Program-made: the position numbers and the translations under genes | The notes under the pieces: generated by a model | What the model saw: only the letters and a program-made list of their open reading frames with translations | What the model was told of the DNA's origin: nothing | Databases searched by the model: none | Assembly (NCBI RefSeq): GCF_012396605.1 | Contig: NZ_JAAXPW010000001.1 | Coordinates: 62,001 to 126,000 of the forward strand | DNA: 64,000 nt | Reading direction: 5' to 3' | Source: Ureibacillus thermosphaericus | Lineage (GTDB): Bacteria > Bacillota > Bacilli > Bacillales_A > Planococcaceae | In this document: positions 63,853 through 64,000 of the stretch, one piece after another | Position numbering within the stretch: the first letter of the stretch is position 1 | Layout of the letters: each line of letters opens with the position of its first letter

Positions 63853-64000
63853 TTATTTTGTAATTTTTGACCATTCATTTTCAAAGTTTGTGAAAGGATC
63901 ATCCTCTTCTTTGATAGGAAGTGTAATATCTTCATTTTTCCATTTTTTATATAGCGCATATAAGAGGACGATTGCTACAAGACCAACTAAAGCAGGGATA
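63853..64000 (-). CDS. C-terminal part of a small membrane protein (start outside the window)
   Basis: A minus-strand frame is open from the window edge to a stop at 63853-63855 (48 residues). It begins in a hydrophobic helix (IPALVGLVAIVLLYALY) followed by a charged cytoplasmic tail (KKWKNEDITLPIKEEDDPF, then NFENEWSKITK). It lies 14 bases before the PspA gene, so it is probably the LiaI-like membrane anchor or another first gene of the operon. The family cannot be told from this fragment. Confidence 0.6.
   Translation of the reverse strand, partial: IPALVGLVAIVLLYALYKKWKNEDITLPIKEEDDPFTNFENEWSKITK

Overview
This AT-rich window (roughly 36-38% GC by eye) is a chromosomal segment of an endospore-forming member of the Bacillales. 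It carries spoVS, cotE, a FtsK/SpoIIIE translocase, ymdB and the ricA/ymcA-miaB pair. The backbone order rnjB-ftsK-ymfF-ymfH-ymfI-ymfJ-ymfK-rodZ-pgsA-cinA-recA-rny-ymdB-spoVS-kor-miaB-ricA-cotE-mutS-mutL-miaA-hfq-ynbB-glnR-glnA ... lexA-yneA-yneB-ynzC-tkt is the familiar Bacillus order. My impression from the proteins is a Lysinibacillus/Ureibacillus-like (Planococcaceae) organism, but the genus cannot be fixed from the sequence alone. TTG start codons are frequent (for example ymfF, rodZ, recA, cotE, glnA, pilC, cobD, liaF).

Layout. 1-13 kb: the 3' end of RNase J, FtsK/SpoIIIE, a divergent acetyltransferase/MocR-regulator pair, an M16 peptidase pair, the YmfI reductase, YmfJ, YmfK, RodZ, PgsA and CinA. 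13-24 kb: recA with a LexA box and promoter, RNase Y, YmdB, SpoVS, a two-subunit 2-oxoacid:ferredoxin oxidoreductase, an unknown small protein, MiaB, RicA and CotE. 24-34 kb: mismatch repair (mutS, mutL), glpD overlapping an alpha/beta hydrolase and miaA, then hfq, a rhodanese and YnbB. 34.8-38 kb: a four-gene cobinamide-salvage operon (cbiZ-cbiB-cobD-cobC). 38-40.7 kb: a BI-1-like membrane protein, then glnR-glnA with two GlnR operators.

40.8-54.4 kb is the main accessory block, a complete-looking type IV pilus locus between glnA and lexA. A minus-strand group encodes three minor-pilin-like proteins (PilV-, PilW- and PilX-like), followed by a transposon-like relic and one more pilin-like gene. 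Divergent from these run a VanW-like secreted protein, pilB, pilT, pilC, pilA, pilM, pilN, pilO and pilD. The major pilin gene is bracketed by two strong hairpins, and an in-frame TAA cuts off a Gly/Ser/Asn/Gln tail. Directly behind pilD lies a striking 0.8-kb tandem array of 39 units of 21 bp. It is open as heptad protein repeats on both strands and carries one single-base insertion that breaks the phase.

55.5-64 kb returns to the backbone: a class-I amidotransferase-like hydrolase, the SOS hub lexA/yneA-yneB-ynzC with three LexA boxes, and transketolase. The window ends with a minus-strand LiaFSR-type cell-envelope stress operon (membrane protein, PspA/LiaH, LiaF, LiaS, LiaR). No rRNA, tRNA, CRISPR array or intact insertion sequence was seen.
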